Assembly (NCBI GenBank): GCA_902812415.1
Contig: CADDZJ010000040.1
Location: 1 to 35,751 of the forward strand
DNA from: Acidobacteriota bacterium
GTDB lineage: Bacteria > Acidobacteriota > Terriglobia > UBA7540
Reading direction: 5' to 3'
Length of the DNA: 35,751 nucleotides
A program made the translations under genes and the position numbers. Of this stretch, positions 1 through 9,927 are shown one piece after another. Each line of letters opens with the position of its first letter. Positions within the stretch are counted from its first letter, which is position 1. The notes below the pieces were generated by a model that saw nothing but the letters and a program-made list of their open reading frames with translations, had not been told where the DNA came from and ran no database searches.

Positions 1-993
1 GCGGAGGCTTCCCTTCGCAGCGAAACGAGCCCTGCCGCCCGCCTGGCAGCCGCCTTTATTGCTGTTCAAGAAGGGCATCCAGCGTCATTGACCCTGACTG
101 ACTTTGCAACCAACGGCGCGCCACAGAAAGCCGTTGCCTGCACCGCGTCTAACCTTAAAAGCTGGTTGCAGGAAGGCCATTTCAGCGCCTTGTCAGCCTG
201 CGATCGAAATTCCTTGCAGGGGAATGGGTCTGATTCCATGCAGTTGAGAATAGGTCGCGCGCTCTATGAGGCAGGCAAGCCTGCCGAAGCCCTGGTCGCG
301 CTTGAGACAATCCCTTCCGATGCGATGAAAAATCCTGCCGCCTTCTACTGGCGCGCGCATTGCTACAAGGCGCTCGCTCTTCAAGCCTATCTCAAGCTCT
401 TTGAGGTGGCTCCGGATTCCCACCGCGCACACGAACTCCTGGCTGACCTCGCAAGCCTCCGCCACCAGGATGCGGAGGCCATCCGGGAATATCAGCTCGC
501 ACTGGTCGGAAATCCCACTCTGCCGAACCTTCATTATGAGATTGGGCACTTATATTGGAAATCCTATAAAACATCGGAAGCGCGGCAGGAACTTTCGGCG
601 GAACTGGCGCTCAACCCGCGCCACGTGGGAGCCCTGATCGATATGGGCGCCACTTATCTCTACGAACATCAACCTGCGAAGGCTCTGAATTACCTGACTT
701 CCGCTGAAAGACTGGACCCGGAAAACCATGACGTACACGAGTTTCTGGGTGTTGCTTACCTTCAGCTCGGGCGAAACCGTGAGGCAGAAGCGGAACTTCG
801 GAAAGCAGCCGATAATGACAAGGATGGAAAGGTTCACTATCAACTCGGGAAGGTCTATCAGGCGCTGGGAGAAAAGCAGAAGGCGGAGCAAATGTTCGCC
901 ATCGCAGCCCGGCTGAAGCTCGAATCGGAACATCAGAACGAAAATCGCGTGGCCCAGCTCAACGCGGCGGCCAAGGCTTTGGAACAGAACTGA
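1..993 (+). CDS. TPR-repeat protein, 5' end outside the window
   Basis: The reading frame is open from base 1, so the gene probably starts upstream; the first in-window start-like codon is a TTG at 88. At least five degenerate tetratricopeptide repeats follow, recognisable by the spacing of small and aromatic residues (for example LHYEIGHLYW, ALIDMGATYLYE, VHEFLGVAYLQLGR and VHYQLGKVYQALGE). TPR arrays form helical protein-binding scaffolds; no catalytic domain is seen. The stop codon overlaps the next start by one base (TGATG), which suggests translational coupling with the second TPR gene. Secreted TPR proteins of this style are abundant in Acidobacteriota. Partner and role are unknown. Confidence 0.85.
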   Translation, partial: AEASLRSETSPAARLAAAFIAVQEGHPASLTLTDFATNGAPQKAVACTASNLKSWLQEGHFSALSACDRNSLQGNGSDSMQLRIGRALYEAGKPAEALVALETIPSDAMKNPAAFYWRAHCYKALALQAYLKLFEVAPDSHRAHELLADLASLRHQDAEAIREYQLALVGNPTLPNLHYEIGHLYWKSYKTSEARQELSAELALNPRHVGALIDMGATYLYEHQPAKALNYLTSAERLDPENHDVHEFLGVAYLQLGRNREAEAELRKAADNDKDGKVHYQLGKVYQALGEKQKAEQMFAIAARLKLESEHQNENRVAQLNAAAKALEQN

Positions 994-2585
994 TGCGCAA
1001 CCACAGATTCATTCCAGCGATTCTGTGCGGGACGCTCATCGCGGGTTGGGCATTCTCACAATCTGCGGACCACTTCCGCCGCGGCCTGCTCCTGCTCGAT
1101 CAGCGGCAATTTCACGAGGCCCTGCGGGAATTCACGCTGGCGGAACAAGAGCGCCCATCAGACGCTCGAACGCGCAACTTTCGCGGCATCGCTCTGGCGC
1201 GTTTGGGAATGGCCCGCGAGGCGGCGGCGGAATATCGTGAGGCGATCCGGCTCAATCCTCGACTCACGGAGGCATATCGCAACCTGGGTTTTCTGGAGTG
1301 GTCGCTTGGCCGGCCAGACCAGGCTCAAGAGACTTTTCAGCAGGCGCTAAGAGTCCAGCCCGATGATGCTCTTTCCCACTATTATCTGGGCTGCATAGAA
1401 CTGAATGAGGGGCGCTACGGCAAAGCCTTCAATGATCTCAAAGCTTCCAGGCTTCCTTGGCCGCAAGATCCTGGCTTTCTACTCCATGCAGCAACCGGAT
1501 ACGTCGCACTGAAGCGCGATGAAGACGCGCTGAAAGTGGCTGACGAAATCAACCGGTTGCCTTTGAATGACGCAGACGCGGTGAGTCTCGGGTCGCTCTA
1601 TCTCGGTCTGCATCAACAACAGAAGGCGCAGGCCTTGTTCAAACGCCTTGCCCGAGAGCATCCCAATGATTGGTGGGCCTCCTTCGATCTGGCCCGCGCA
1701 GAATATCTCTGGGGAGGCTCCGGCGAGGCTGCCCGACGCGCTGCTTCGCTGACAGCCCATTACAATCGCTGGGAGGCTTGGACGCTGCTTGGAATCGCGG
1801 ACGCCCATTCAGGCCAGCACAAGGCTTCCGTGCTTGCCTTTCGTCAGGCTGCCCGCCTCGACCCGAATCATGAAGAACGATGGCTGGACCTTACCCGTGA
1901 GTTGATGGCGCAATCACAGTATGCGGAAGCCGTCCAAGCCGCGCAGGAAGGCTTGCACCACAATCCCGCTTCCTATGCGCTGCGGCTGCGGCTGGGCGCA
2001 GCTTATCTGAACGGCGGGCGTTACCAGGAAGCCGAAAAAGTATTTCGTGACTTGATCGGCCACAACGATCCTACCCCTACCGCCGCCATCGGACTTGCTC
2101 AGGTTCTGTTGCGAACAGGCAGGGCTCAGGAGGCCGTATCGACCCTAAGCCAGACCCGGCAACGGTTGGGTGATAGCTTCCTGCTGGCCTACTTCACAGG
2201 TATTGCTCTCGACCGCACTGGTCAGCACAGTGACGCCATACGCGCTTTTAAAGATGCGCTCCGGTTCAATCCTCAAAGCGCCGAAGTCCATCGCTGGCTG
2301 GGCCAGATTGAATTGCAGTCTCGCAACGCCACCGGCGCTATTGACGAGCTTAAGCAGGCGTTGAAGCTTGATCCTAAAAACAGCCAGGCCCGGCTCCTGT
2401 TGAGCCAGGCGTACGCCATGGCTCACAATCCGACGGCTGCAGCCAATGCGACGAGGGACATCAAAAATGAAGAGTTGCCCGGCACTGTGGAAGACGAATC
2501 CAAAGACTTCTTCCTGCCGCCCTGGCAGGCGCCGCCAGTGAATCCCACGAAGAGCGGAAAACCAGCAGCGGGCGCCTTCCCATGA
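993..2585 (+). CDS. Exported TPR-repeat protein
   Basis: A 530-residue protein that begins with a likely Sec signal peptide (hydrophobic run at about residues 7-20, with a cleavage-like site near AFSQS). The rest is a long tetratricopeptide array; repeats such as ARTRNFRGIALARLGMA, AYRNLGFLEWSLGRP and LSHYYLGCIELNEGRY are clear, and about twelve repeats are plausible. The C-terminal 50 residues are Pro/Lys-rich and unstructured. Its ATG overlaps the upstream stop, so the two TPR genes are probably one transcript and may act in one periplasmic complex. It converges with the next gene, leaving only 19 bp between the stops. Specific role is unknown. Confidence 0.88.
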   Translation: MRNHRFIPAILCGTLIAGWAFSQSADHFRRGLLLLDQRQFHEALREFTLAEQERPSDARTRNFRGIALARLGMAREAAAEYREAIRLNPRLTEAYRNLGFLEWSLGRPDQAQETFQQALRVQPDDALSHYYLGCIELNEGRYGKAFNDLKASRLPWPQDPGFLLHAATGYVALKRDEDALKVADEINRLPLNDADAVSLGSLYLGLHQQQKAQALFKRLAREHPNDWWASFDLARAEYLWGGSGEAARRAASLTAHYNRWEAWTLLGIADAHSGQHKASVLAFRQAARLDPNHEERWLDLTRELMAQSQYAEAVQAAQEGLHHNPASYALRLRLGAAYLNGGRYQEAEKVFRDLIGHNDPTPTAAIGLAQVLLRTGRAQEAVSTLSQTRQRLGDSFLLAYFTGIALDRTGQHSDAIRAFKDALRFNPQSAEVHRWLGQIELQSRNATGAIDELKQALKLDPKNSQARLLLSQAYAMAHNPTAAANATRDIKNEELPGTVEDESKDFFLPPWQAPPVNPTKSGKPAAGAFP

Positions 2586-2604
2586 ACGCTCCTGAGGCAG
2601 CGCC

Positions 2605-4845
2605 CTATCCGTAGCATACGACTTTGCCATCAATCAGAACCTTGTTCCCCTGCCGCGTTAACTTCCCGCCAGAAGGAACAACGACCAGCACGACCGCCGT
2701 ATCGGCGGGAATTGCAAAGCTCGCTACGTCTTTTACGTTCTTTCTCAGGAACCGCTGTTGAGCGCTGTCGTAAAGGTCTTTCTCGGGAGCGCCCACATCG
2801 ATCTCAACAGATTTCTCATCGGAATACGGATTGTAATAGAGAAATGTGAGATAAGCCGGGGCGTGATAGTAATCGGTTTTCAGAAGGTCTACCTGGAGGA
2901 TGCCTTCCACGTTGGTCCGGGCGACCAGGCCGCCCAGAATTCCGACGTGCGAGCCTCCATAAAGCGCAAAATCCGTGGTTGCGGAAGCGGGCCGGTAAAG
3001 CACAATCGGAACGGAGTCGTGGTCGATCAGCGCTTCAAATTTCACCCGGTTGTCGCCCTGGGCGTAAGGGCCGATCGTGGTCTGAGAGGTGATGGCCATG
3101 GCATCCACGCTCAGCCGGCCCGGCTTCCCCGCACTCACGGAACGAGGGGCGCTTTGTGCTTTCACGTACACACTCCCGCGCATTCCGGGCGGCAATTCAA
3201 CGAAATGAGCGGCGTCATTTGGAGAAACGCCTATGGTGAAGGCTTGATGATAAGGGCCATCGGGGCTGCCCGCATAGGAAAACTCGAACTCGTGGTTTGG
3301 GCCGCCGACATTAACACTGTGGGCCGAAACTACCAACCAGCGCCGGGCGACTTCGGGAAGCTCAAAATCCCAGATATGCTCCAGGCGCATTGCCCCGCCC
3401 GCTTCCACCTCTTCCAAGACCTCGCTTTGATCCGGAACTTCCTGCACAAAATGAGTTGAGAGATAGCTTCCCGATATGATTCTGCCGGAGACGGTTCTGA
3501 AGTCCGAGCGAGCTTTTGCGGCTCCTCGCTTCCATCGCCGGATTCCTTCGTAACTGAGGGCTGAATGCTTGTCATACGCCGTGGCCCACTCAAAGCTCGA
3601 CTGATGCTCGGAATCCAGTCCATTGGAATAAAACAGCCGAGCGGCGTTGGCCAGATTGAGTATCCATTTTCCGATGTCATGGGCGTAGCCTGCGTCGTAA
3701 CGCGCAATCGGGGCGAGCGCGCCAGCCTGCTGAAACGTGTTCATGGCGAACCCGTATCCCTGGCCGTCGGTAATGCTGCCCACGAGTCCATAAAGATCCA
3801 GACCATTGGCCTGTTCGGCAAGCACGCCCCAGCCATGCCGCCACCGGCTGTTGCCGTCAAAGCACCAATTCAGGAGCTTGCCGGTGTCATATCGCCGCCC
3901 CAGCTCGGCGTTCATTCGGGCAGCAAGGTAGGCCCCGTAGGGAAGCAAGCATTCATAGAAGGGGTTGTAGGAAATTTGATGGAGAAACTGAAGGCCCCAG
4001 TCTGCGGCAGTCAGATATCGAGGGTCTCGAGTTTGGACCCAGGCCATATACTCCAGCCAGGCAATCGCCGCTGCCGCGTCCGGTTCGCGCCAGCGGTGGT
4101 TGTCCACCGGCGCCATGGTCTTGAAGCTGAAAGAAGTGTGGTTGAAGTCAGGAACCTGCGGGGGATTGGTTTTCCCTCCGAGCGCGACTGAAGCCTCATA
4201 ATACCGATCAGCCACGGAGGTGATCTGCTTCGACATATCCCCGCTCTGGGGATAAAGGTCGTTGAGCTGGAAGAACAGAATATTGGGAAGAAGCTCATAC
4301 CAGAATGACCTGCCGGTTTCCCCCGAGGGATCATTCAAGTAAACATTCTCGCCGTTATCGGAGTTAAACCATTTCTGGCACATCAACACAAAGTTGTGGC
4401 CGTTCTGCTTGCTCTTATCGATTCCGGCGAGCGTCGCGCCCACGATAGCGCCCATCGTATTGATCGCCTCCCCGAATGCGCGAGTGATATCCTGGCCCAC
4501 ATAGGAAACCATCGAAAACGATTTTTTCCGATAGTTCAGGGAATGATCATCCCAGGCGATGACGGGCAGGAATTTGCCTTTGGCCTCGAAATCGAAAGCA
4601 AAGGCGTCGTAATCGGCGGCCACCTTCCGCCAATCCCGCATCTGATAGGGCGCAGGCAGGTTCGGCATCAGCTTCACGCGCGCGATAGCTTTCTGTCGAG
4701 GCTGCGTTTTTTGTGAACTCGGTCTCGCGGTTACCGTGTCTTTCCAGGCGGAGATGAATCCGCTGGCCATTGCCGCCTGACCTGCGGAGGCAATAGACTG
4801 CTTCAGGAATTCCCGCCGTGTCTTCTTCGTTTTGGATGGGTTCAT
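2605..4845 (-). CDS. Tat-exported protein, possibly (alpha/alpha)-toroid carbohydrate-active enzyme
   Basis: The frame is open to 4965, but the first 40 codons run through a palindromic repeat. The ATG at 4845 starts with a textbook twin-arginine signal (TRREFLK followed by a small-residue hydrophobic run), so I place the start there: 746 residues. The middle part is rich in W/Y-containing helices (HRWREPDAAAAIAWLEYMAW, LLPYGAYLAARMN) that resemble the helical toroid of several polysaccharide lyase and glycosidase families. The last 300 residues look beta-rich, like an accessory sandwich domain. I do not recognise the family and cannot name catalytic residues. It lies downstream of the GH130-like gene on the same strand, which supports a carbohydrate role. 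Confidence 0.6.
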   Translation of the reverse strand: MNPSKTKKTRREFLKQSIASAGQAAMASGFISAWKDTVTARPSSQKTQPRQKAIARVKLMPNLPAPYQMRDWRKVAADYDAFAFDFEAKGKFLPVIAWDDHSLNYRKKSFSMVSYVGQDITRAFGEAINTMGAIVGATLAGIDKSKQNGHNFVLMCQKWFNSDNGENVYLNDPSGETGRSFWYELLPNILFFQLNDLYPQSGDMSKQITSVADRYYEASVALGGKTNPPQVPDFNHTSFSFKTMAPVDNHRWREPDAAAAIAWLEYMAWVQTRDPRYLTAADWGLQFLHQISYNPFYECLLPYGAYLAARMNAELGRRYDTGKLLNWCFDGNSRWRHGWGVLAEQANGLDLYGLVGSITDGQGYGFAMNTFQQAGALAPIARYDAGYAHDIGKWILNLANAARLFYSNGLDSEHQSSFEWATAYDKHSALSYEGIRRWKRGAAKARSDFRTVSGRIISGSYLSTHFVQEVPDQSEVLEEVEAGGAMRLEHIWDFELPEVARRWLVVSAHSVNVGGPNHEFEFSYAGSPDGPYHQAFTIGVSPNDAAHFVELPPGMRGSVYVKAQSAPRSVSAGKPGRLSVDAMAITSQTTIGPYAQGDNRVKFEALIDHDSVPIVLYRPASATTDFALYGGSHVGILGGLVARTNVEGILQVDLLKTDYYHAPAYLTFLYYNPYSDEKSVEIDVGAPEKDLYDSAQQRFLRKNVKDVASFAIPADTAVVLVVVPSGGKLTRQGNKVLIDGKVVCYG

Positions 4846-4880
4846 CGCTCGGCACAAAAGCGGATTCGCTGCTAATCGTA

Positions 4881-4966
4881 TGTCACATAAATACTTGGAC
4901 TGACCCCGCGGGCGGGACGCCCGCGCCACGGTTGTGGCATGGCCATCCCGGCCATGATCACACATT
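4881..4966. repeat. Palindromic intergenic repeat, copy A
   Basis: An 86-bp block with a second copy at 18629-18714 in the same orientation; by eye about 75 of 86 positions agree with no gap. It contains two short palindromes: GGGCGGGACGCCCG, and a GGCATGGCCATCC-GGCCATG segment. Both copies are intergenic and can fold, as REP-like elements do. This copy sits between the GH130-like gene and its downstream neighbour, where it could act as a transcript hairpin. Confidence 0.8.
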
Positions 4967-4977
4967 GTCCAGAAAAG

Positions 4978-6015
4978 CTAGCGGCTTGGGGCCTCCGCGA
5001 CGCCAACATATTTGTCCGCTCCGCCATAATAAAACAACCAGCGACTGGCAGTCTGCACAAGCCCTTCGACGAAGACGACGTTGGGAGTTTGTCCGATTTT
5101 TTCCCAAGGCAGTTCGGGGGAGAAGATGGGAGCGCTCGCGCGGGCAAGCACACGGGTAGGATCGCGCCGATCAAAAAGCACCCAGCCTGTCCGGTAAACC
5201 AGATGGTCGTCGGCGCCATTGTAAATCAAGAGAATGCCCTGAGGAATGACGACCGGCGGCGGGCCCGGCTCCGCCACTTGCGAATCAAACTGGCCGCGCC
5301 GCGTGGCCACCACAGGATGATCGAGAGCATCCCGCCAGTGCAGGAGGTCTGTGGATTCCGCGATTCCCATCTGACCGGATTTGTCTTTCGCCTCCCCCAG
5401 ATAATACATCCAATACTTCCCGTTGATTTTCAGGGGAACGATAGCGCCCGACTTTGTCCACCCCACGTTCCACGCGCCGCGGTAGGCAGGCAGAATCACT
5501 CCGCGCCTCTCCCAGTGGACGAGATCGTGAGAAACAGCAAGGCAGAGTTGGGCGTCTTTTCCTCCCGGCCCTTTGCCGTCTACATTGTTGTATCCCGTGT
5601 AGGTCAAGTACCAGGTGTGGCCGAAGCGGACGATGCGGGGGTCTTCAACACCACCGCCTTTTTCATAGGGGGCTTCGGCGCGCATCACTGGCGTTGCACG
5701 GCGGACAAAATGAATTCCGTCATGGCTCGCCGCGTACCCGAGCGATGACGCCCCGCGCCGGTCCTGGGCGCGGTAGAGCATCACAAATTGATCGCCCGAC
5801 TTGACGACCGCGGGATTAAACGCGCCCGCCGATTCAAATCCATCTCCCTGCGGAGAAATGATCGGGTGGGTTGAAAGGCGTCTCCAGGGACCAAATGGCG
5901 GCTGGAATCGAACGCCGGCAAATGCTGCGAATGCGATCAGGCAGGTGACAACAAGCTTTAACATGATAGGACGCTGTAGAAAATGGTTTGTGACCTTGAG
6001 CATCCGAGGTTTCAT
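4978..6015 (-). CDS. Exported GH130-like glycoside phosphorylase/hydrolase
   Basis: The sequence matches the GH130 five-bladed beta-propeller pattern: a blade with FNPAVV and VMLYRAQD, then SLGYAASHDGIHF, then the hallmark GGVEDPRI followed by WYLTYTGYN, then GPPPVVIPQGILLIYNG and a C-terminal YYGGADKYVGVAEA. In GH130 the Asp of the EDPR-type motif is the general acid acting on beta-mannosides. The frame is open to 6150. I prefer the ATG at 6015 (345 aa), which follows a G-rich stretch; an ATG at 5964 would also leave a signal peptide (LVVTCLIAFAAFAG). An export signal is notable because mannoside phosphorylases of this family are usually cytoplasmic, whereas some GH130 members are exported hydrolases. 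Substrate is not known. Confidence 0.8.
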   Translation of the reverse strand: MKPRMLKVTNHFLQRPIMLKLVVTCLIAFAAFAGVRFQPPFGPWRRLSTHPIISPQGDGFESAGAFNPAVVKSGDQFVMLYRAQDRRGASSLGYAASHDGIHFVRRATPVMRAEAPYEKGGGVEDPRIVRFGHTWYLTYTGYNNVDGKGPGGKDAQLCLAVSHDLVHWERRGVILPAYRGAWNVGWTKSGAIVPLKINGKYWMYYLGEAKDKSGQMGIAESTDLLHWRDALDHPVVATRRGQFDSQVAEPGPPPVVIPQGILLIYNGADDHLVYRTGWVLFDRRDPTRVLARASAPIFSPELPWEKIGQTPNVVFVEGLVQTASRWLFYYGGADKYVGVAEAPSR

Positions 6016-6199
6016 GCTTGCCCCCCAAGCGTGTTCTCCCGGCTGGTAAAATGACGGCAGAGACGCTCTGCGAGGAATGGGAGCTACACCACGAGCCAGA
6101 ACCCATGAGGCGGCAGAAGGAGAGATGCGCCAGGCAGCCTGCCGGAGCATGCCAACAAGCTGCCGATGGCGTCACCCAGAAGGAGGTTCAGACCACACG

Positions 6200-9100
6200 T
6201 CAATAAGTAATTCTCAACCCGAACTGAATGTTTCGAGGCCCGCTTGCGCTCGTGACCGCGCCAAAGCCGCAGGCGAACGGCCCGGGACAGCCCGGAGACC
6301 CTGCTGGCTGGAACGGGGTGCCGAAGGGCGCTGCAAATCCGCCGGGGGGTTGGTAGATGTGGCGGTTAAAGATGTTGAAGAACTCCGCCCGGAAGTCCAC
6401 GCTGACGCGTTCTCCATAGAGATAGGTTTTTTTGCCAAGCGTGAAATCCTCATTCATCGAGGCAAAGCTTCTGGCGTGCGGCAGCGTGCGCCCTTCGTCT
6501 CCGAACGTGAACGAGGCCGGCAAGGCGAAGGCATTGAGATTATAGAACGGTGTTGTCGCTGGCTGGAAGTTTGAACTCTTGTTGGTTTGGGACATTCCGG
6601 GGATCACGTCCACTCTTGCGAGGCCGGTGAATTCGCATCCGGCAAAGAGAATCTGTTCTGCCGTGCCTCCACAGGACGTATAAACTTCGGTGGGCGTCCC
6701 GGAAGCGTAGCTCCCGATTCCAGCCACATACCAGCCTTTCACAAGCCGGTCTGCGCCCCCCAGGTGATTTGCGAAACGCCGCCCGCTCCCCAGCGGCAGT
6801 TGGTAAACAAAGGAGTAGGTCAGGGCTTGAGGCGTATCGAGTTCGCTCACGGCTTTTTCAGCCGCCCGGTTGTAGGAATTTTGCCCGATGTAGGAGTTGG
6901 CGGCGATGAAGCCGCCCACACCTGGGCCCATGGATTCCGCAGTGGTGATGTCTTTGGAAATGGTATAGGACACCAGGAAGCTGAGCCCTTCCGAGAGCCG
7001 CTTGGTGACGCTCGCCTGCATGGCATGGTAAATCGAACTTCCGGTGCGGTCGGGCGTGAACGAATTGTCCTCCATATTGAAGTCCCCGTACTGAGGAAAG
7101 GGCCGCAGAGCCTGCGCCAGCGTGCCGCTGAACCCGGCATAGGGCGAATGAATTCCGGCGGCAATCGCCGTAGGGCAGGTCCCCGCCGTCAAGCAACTGA
7201 CGTTCATCGTCAGTTCGTCACCGAGCGAGAGATAACTGGGATTCACCTGATTGGGAATGATATTGAGGGCCGGAAGATAGGTCCCCTTTGAGCCCACGTA
7301 GGCGACGCTCACCAGCAGGTTCTTCGAGATCTGGCGCTGCACGTCCAGGTTCCAGTTTTGAATCTGGCCGGGCTTCACATCCGGAGGCACCAGGATGACG
7401 CCGCTGTTCCCGTTCTGTCCCTGCGGAGTCAGCGGGCCGGTCGGCGGAATCGTGTGGGGCACGCCGTTGTCAATCAAGTATGGCGCCCCGTTGCCCACCT
7501 GGAGCGTCTCCTGATTGAAAAATCCCAGGCTGTCCTGATCGGCGAACGAGCCTTCCTTGAGAGGCTCGTAGTAGATGCCATAACCGCCGCGGATTACGGT
7601 CTTGTCGTTGATCCCGTAGGCGAATCCAACCCGCGGGGCGAAATCTTTGGCGTAAACGTCCTGCGGGCGCTTGCGGCCGTTCCGGCCCGGACCGGCCCCA
7701 AAGTAGGTATAGGCGCCCGGAATGTTTCCAGCGCCCGGATTCGCGAGCGTGGGATCGACATCCGAGAAGCGGTTGAAGGCTTCTGTGGCCGGAATGTCGA
7801 GGTCATAACGCAGCCCGTAGTTGAGTGTGAGGTGGGGTCGGACTCTGAAAGAGTCCTGGGCGTAAATGGCATTATTCTTGTAGCGGACTCCGCTGAAAGC
7901 GCCATAGTTCAGCAGACTTTGATGAACCAGGCCGAATAAGGCGCTCGCCACCGCATCGCCGGTGTTTGCGACCGAAGGCAACCCAGTTTCATTGGGCGCA
8001 AAGGTAAAGTTGCCGGACGACGACGTCAATCGCCGCACGTTGAATTGCATTAAAAGCGATTGACCGCCAAACATGACATTGTGACGGCCGTGGATCCAGG
8101 AGACGGCGTCGGCCAACGTAAAGGTGTTGTCCGCGAATTGCGAATCGCCGCAATTGCTGAGAACCTGTCCCACCGGACTACCCTGGAAATTGAAGCAAGG
8201 AAACGTTGTGTTCTGGACGCCGACGAGACCCAGCTTTTGCGGGTAATTGCCGCCGATGCTGTTCGAAAGCTCGCCCCGCCATCGCCGCGTGAACCCAGCC
8301 AGGAACTGGTTGAAAACGTTAGGCGTAAAAACATAGTAGTGAGCAAACCGCGCATAGCGCGTATTCTGCGGGGTTTCCTGGCCAAAGAAAGGCCCGATGG
8401 ATTCGGTGACGCCTGTGTTGGTATTGTCGTAATCGAAGCTTGAAGAGATCCTCTGTTTGTCAGAAATCGCGTGGTCGATTTTCACATCCCACAGGTTGGC
8501 GGTGGTAAAGGAACGCGAGTTCACGAAGGTGTTGTTGGACGGACTGCTGTTGGTCGGAGGCAACAGGTTGAAGAGTTTCGTGATGACGGAACTCGGCTTG
8601 AAGTTCGGGTCATTGGTCAGAACATTGCCCGGAATGGGCAGATGCGTCGTCGGGTCATACAGTTGAATGGCCGGCAGTTCAAAGGAAAAATCCCCCTGCC
8701 GTTCAGCCTCCGTCGGAAAAGTTGCGACCGATGTGCCGCCGGTGTGGAAGCGGAACCCCTCATAGTCGCCGAAGAAGAACGTGCGGTCATGACCATTGTA
8801 AATTCTGGGGATTTCCACCGGCCCACCAATGGAGAAGCCGAAGTCATTTTGGGTATCCTGCGACTTTGGCTGGCCCGCCGTGTTGTTGACCCAACTGTTT
8901 GCGTCCAGAGCCGCGTTGCGGAAATAGTCGTAAACCGATCCGTGCAACCGGTTGGTTCCGGATTTCATGGTGAGGCTGATGATGGCATCCCCCGTGAAGC
9001 CATATTGCGCCGGAAAGTTGTTTTGAAGCGTCTTGAATTCGTCGACTGCCTCAGGTGAAATGCCCTTGTTTTCCTGAGTATTCGGCGAAACGAGAGAAAT

Positions 9101-9700
9101 GGAAACCCCATCCACCAGGATGTCGGCGCCCGTGATCTGCCCTCCGCTCAGCTTGTAATCGTCGGTATTGTTGGAGCCTGGATTATTGGCGACGCTTCCC
9201 TCAAAACCCGGAACCAGGCTGATGAATTGAACGGGATTGCGAATGGTTCCAGAAACTTCGAGAGGCAAAGAGGCGATCAACTCGTTCGGAACCACAGAGC
9301 CCACTTCCGAAGACGATGTCTGAAGCAGCGGCGCTCCGCCCGTTACAGTGACCGTTTGTGTGGTGCCTCCCAGCGTCAGGTGAATATCGAGATCCACCGC
9401 GGTAGCCACGGGAATGACCACGCCGGTCTGCCGAAACTGCTTGAACCCCTGCATTGAAGCAGATACAGAGTAGGAGCCTGGAGGAAGATTGGGAATCACA
9501 TAAAGCCCGGCCGGCGTGCTTTTGGTGCTGACCTCAAGGCCTGTGGCAACATTTTTTGCTGAAATCGTCACTCCAGACACCACGGCCCCGCTTGGGTCGG
9601 TTACAGTTCCCGTGAGCGAGCCAGTGCCTGTCTGACCCAATATCACCCCCTGCGCGAAAAGAAACAACAAAGGAAGAAACAGATAGCATCTCTGCCTCAT
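6200..9700 (-). CDS. Oar-like TonB-dependent outer-membrane receptor
   Basis: The frame opens at 9832, but the ATG at 9700 follows AAGGAGG with good spacing and starts a signal peptide (MRQRCYLFLPLLFLFAQG), giving 1166 residues. After cleavage comes a carboxypeptidase-regulatory-like Ig-fold domain (about residues 26-110, GSLTGTVTDPSGAVVSGV), then a plug domain with ILVDGVSISL and AQYGFTGDAIISLTMKSGTN, then a long beta-barrel with the family features FFFGDYEGFR, RVGFAYGINDKTVIRGGYG and RAEFFNIFNRHIY. It ends in an aromatic residue after alternating hydrophobics (FGLRITY), as expected for a BAM substrate. It probably imports a large substrate, perhaps an oligosaccharide. It is divergent from the winged-helix regulator, and a TonB-like gene lies nearby. 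Confidence 0.93.
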   Translation of the reverse strand: MRQRCYLFLPLLFLFAQGVILGQTGTGSLTGTVTDPSGAVVSGVTISAKNVATGLEVSTKSTPAGLYVIPNLPPGSYSVSASMQGFKQFRQTGVVIPVATAVDLDIHLTLGGTTQTVTVTGGAPLLQTSSSEVGSVVPNELIASLPLEVSGTIRNPVQFISLVPGFEGSVANNPGSNNTDDYKLSGGQITGADILVDGVSISLVSPNTQENKGISPEAVDEFKTLQNNFPAQYGFTGDAIISLTMKSGTNRLHGSVYDYFRNAALDANSWVNNTAGQPKSQDTQNDFGFSIGGPVEIPRIYNGHDRTFFFGDYEGFRFHTGGTSVATFPTEAERQGDFSFELPAIQLYDPTTHLPIPGNVLTNDPNFKPSSVITKLFNLLPPTNSSPSNNTFVNSRSFTTANLWDVKIDHAISDKQRISSSFDYDNTNTGVTESIGPFFGQETPQNTRYARFAHYYVFTPNVFNQFLAGFTRRWRGELSNSIGGNYPQKLGLVGVQNTTFPCFNFQGSPVGQVLSNCGDSQFADNTFTLADAVSWIHGRHNVMFGGQSLLMQFNVRRLTSSSGNFTFAPNETGLPSVANTGDAVASALFGLVHQSLLNYGAFSGVRYKNNAIYAQDSFRVRPHLTLNYGLRYDLDIPATEAFNRFSDVDPTLANPGAGNIPGAYTYFGAGPGRNGRKRPQDVYAKDFAPRVGFAYGINDKTVIRGGYGIYYEPLKEGSFADQDSLGFFNQETLQVGNGAPYLIDNGVPHTIPPTGPLTPQGQNGNSGVILVPPDVKPGQIQNWNLDVQRQISKNLLVSVAYVGSKGTYLPALNIIPNQVNPSYLSLGDELTMNVSCLTAGTCPTAIAAGIHSPYAGFSGTLAQALRPFPQYGDFNMEDNSFTPDRTGSSIYHAMQASVTKRLSEGLSFLVSYTISKDITTAESMGPGVGGFIAANSYIGQNSYNRAAEKAVSELDTPQALTYSFVYQLPLGSGRRFANHLGGADRLVKGWYVAGIGSYASGTPTEVYTSCGGTAEQILFAGCEFTGLARVDVIPGMSQTNKSSNFQPATTPFYNLNAFALPASFTFGDEGRTLPHARSFASMNEDFTLGKKTYLYGERVSVDFRAEFFNIFNRHIYQPPGGFAAPFGTPFQPAGSPGCPGPFACGFGAVTSASGPRNIQFGLRITY

Positions 9701-9927
9701 AATCAAAACCTCCTTAGCGCCCGCTGGGCCCCCTGAAATCACTTGAAAACTGCGCCAGGTTAGAGCCGTTCTATTTTCGACGACTTCCCACACAAGCACA
9801 GTGCGTTTAAGACCCGCCACTTGGCAAGGCAACTCCTCGCCTGATTAAGAATCTTTCTTTGGAGCGATGACAATAAAGCTTATTTTAAGCCCCATCTCTC
9901 CACTAGAAACTCGCTCATTTTCGATTA

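Noticed and set aside
2758-3459. Plus-strand frame of 233 codons opposite the Tat-exported protein
   Set aside because: Antisense to a gene with a clear twin-arginine signal; composition is Arg/Gly/His-rich shadow sequence with no domain.
4939-5748. Plus-strand frame of 269 codons opposite the GH130-like gene
   Set aside because: Antisense to a well-supported enzyme and starts inside the palindromic repeat.
7358-7939. Plus-strand frame opposite the Oar-like receptor
   Set aside because: Shadow frame of a strong receptor gene; no recognisable feature.
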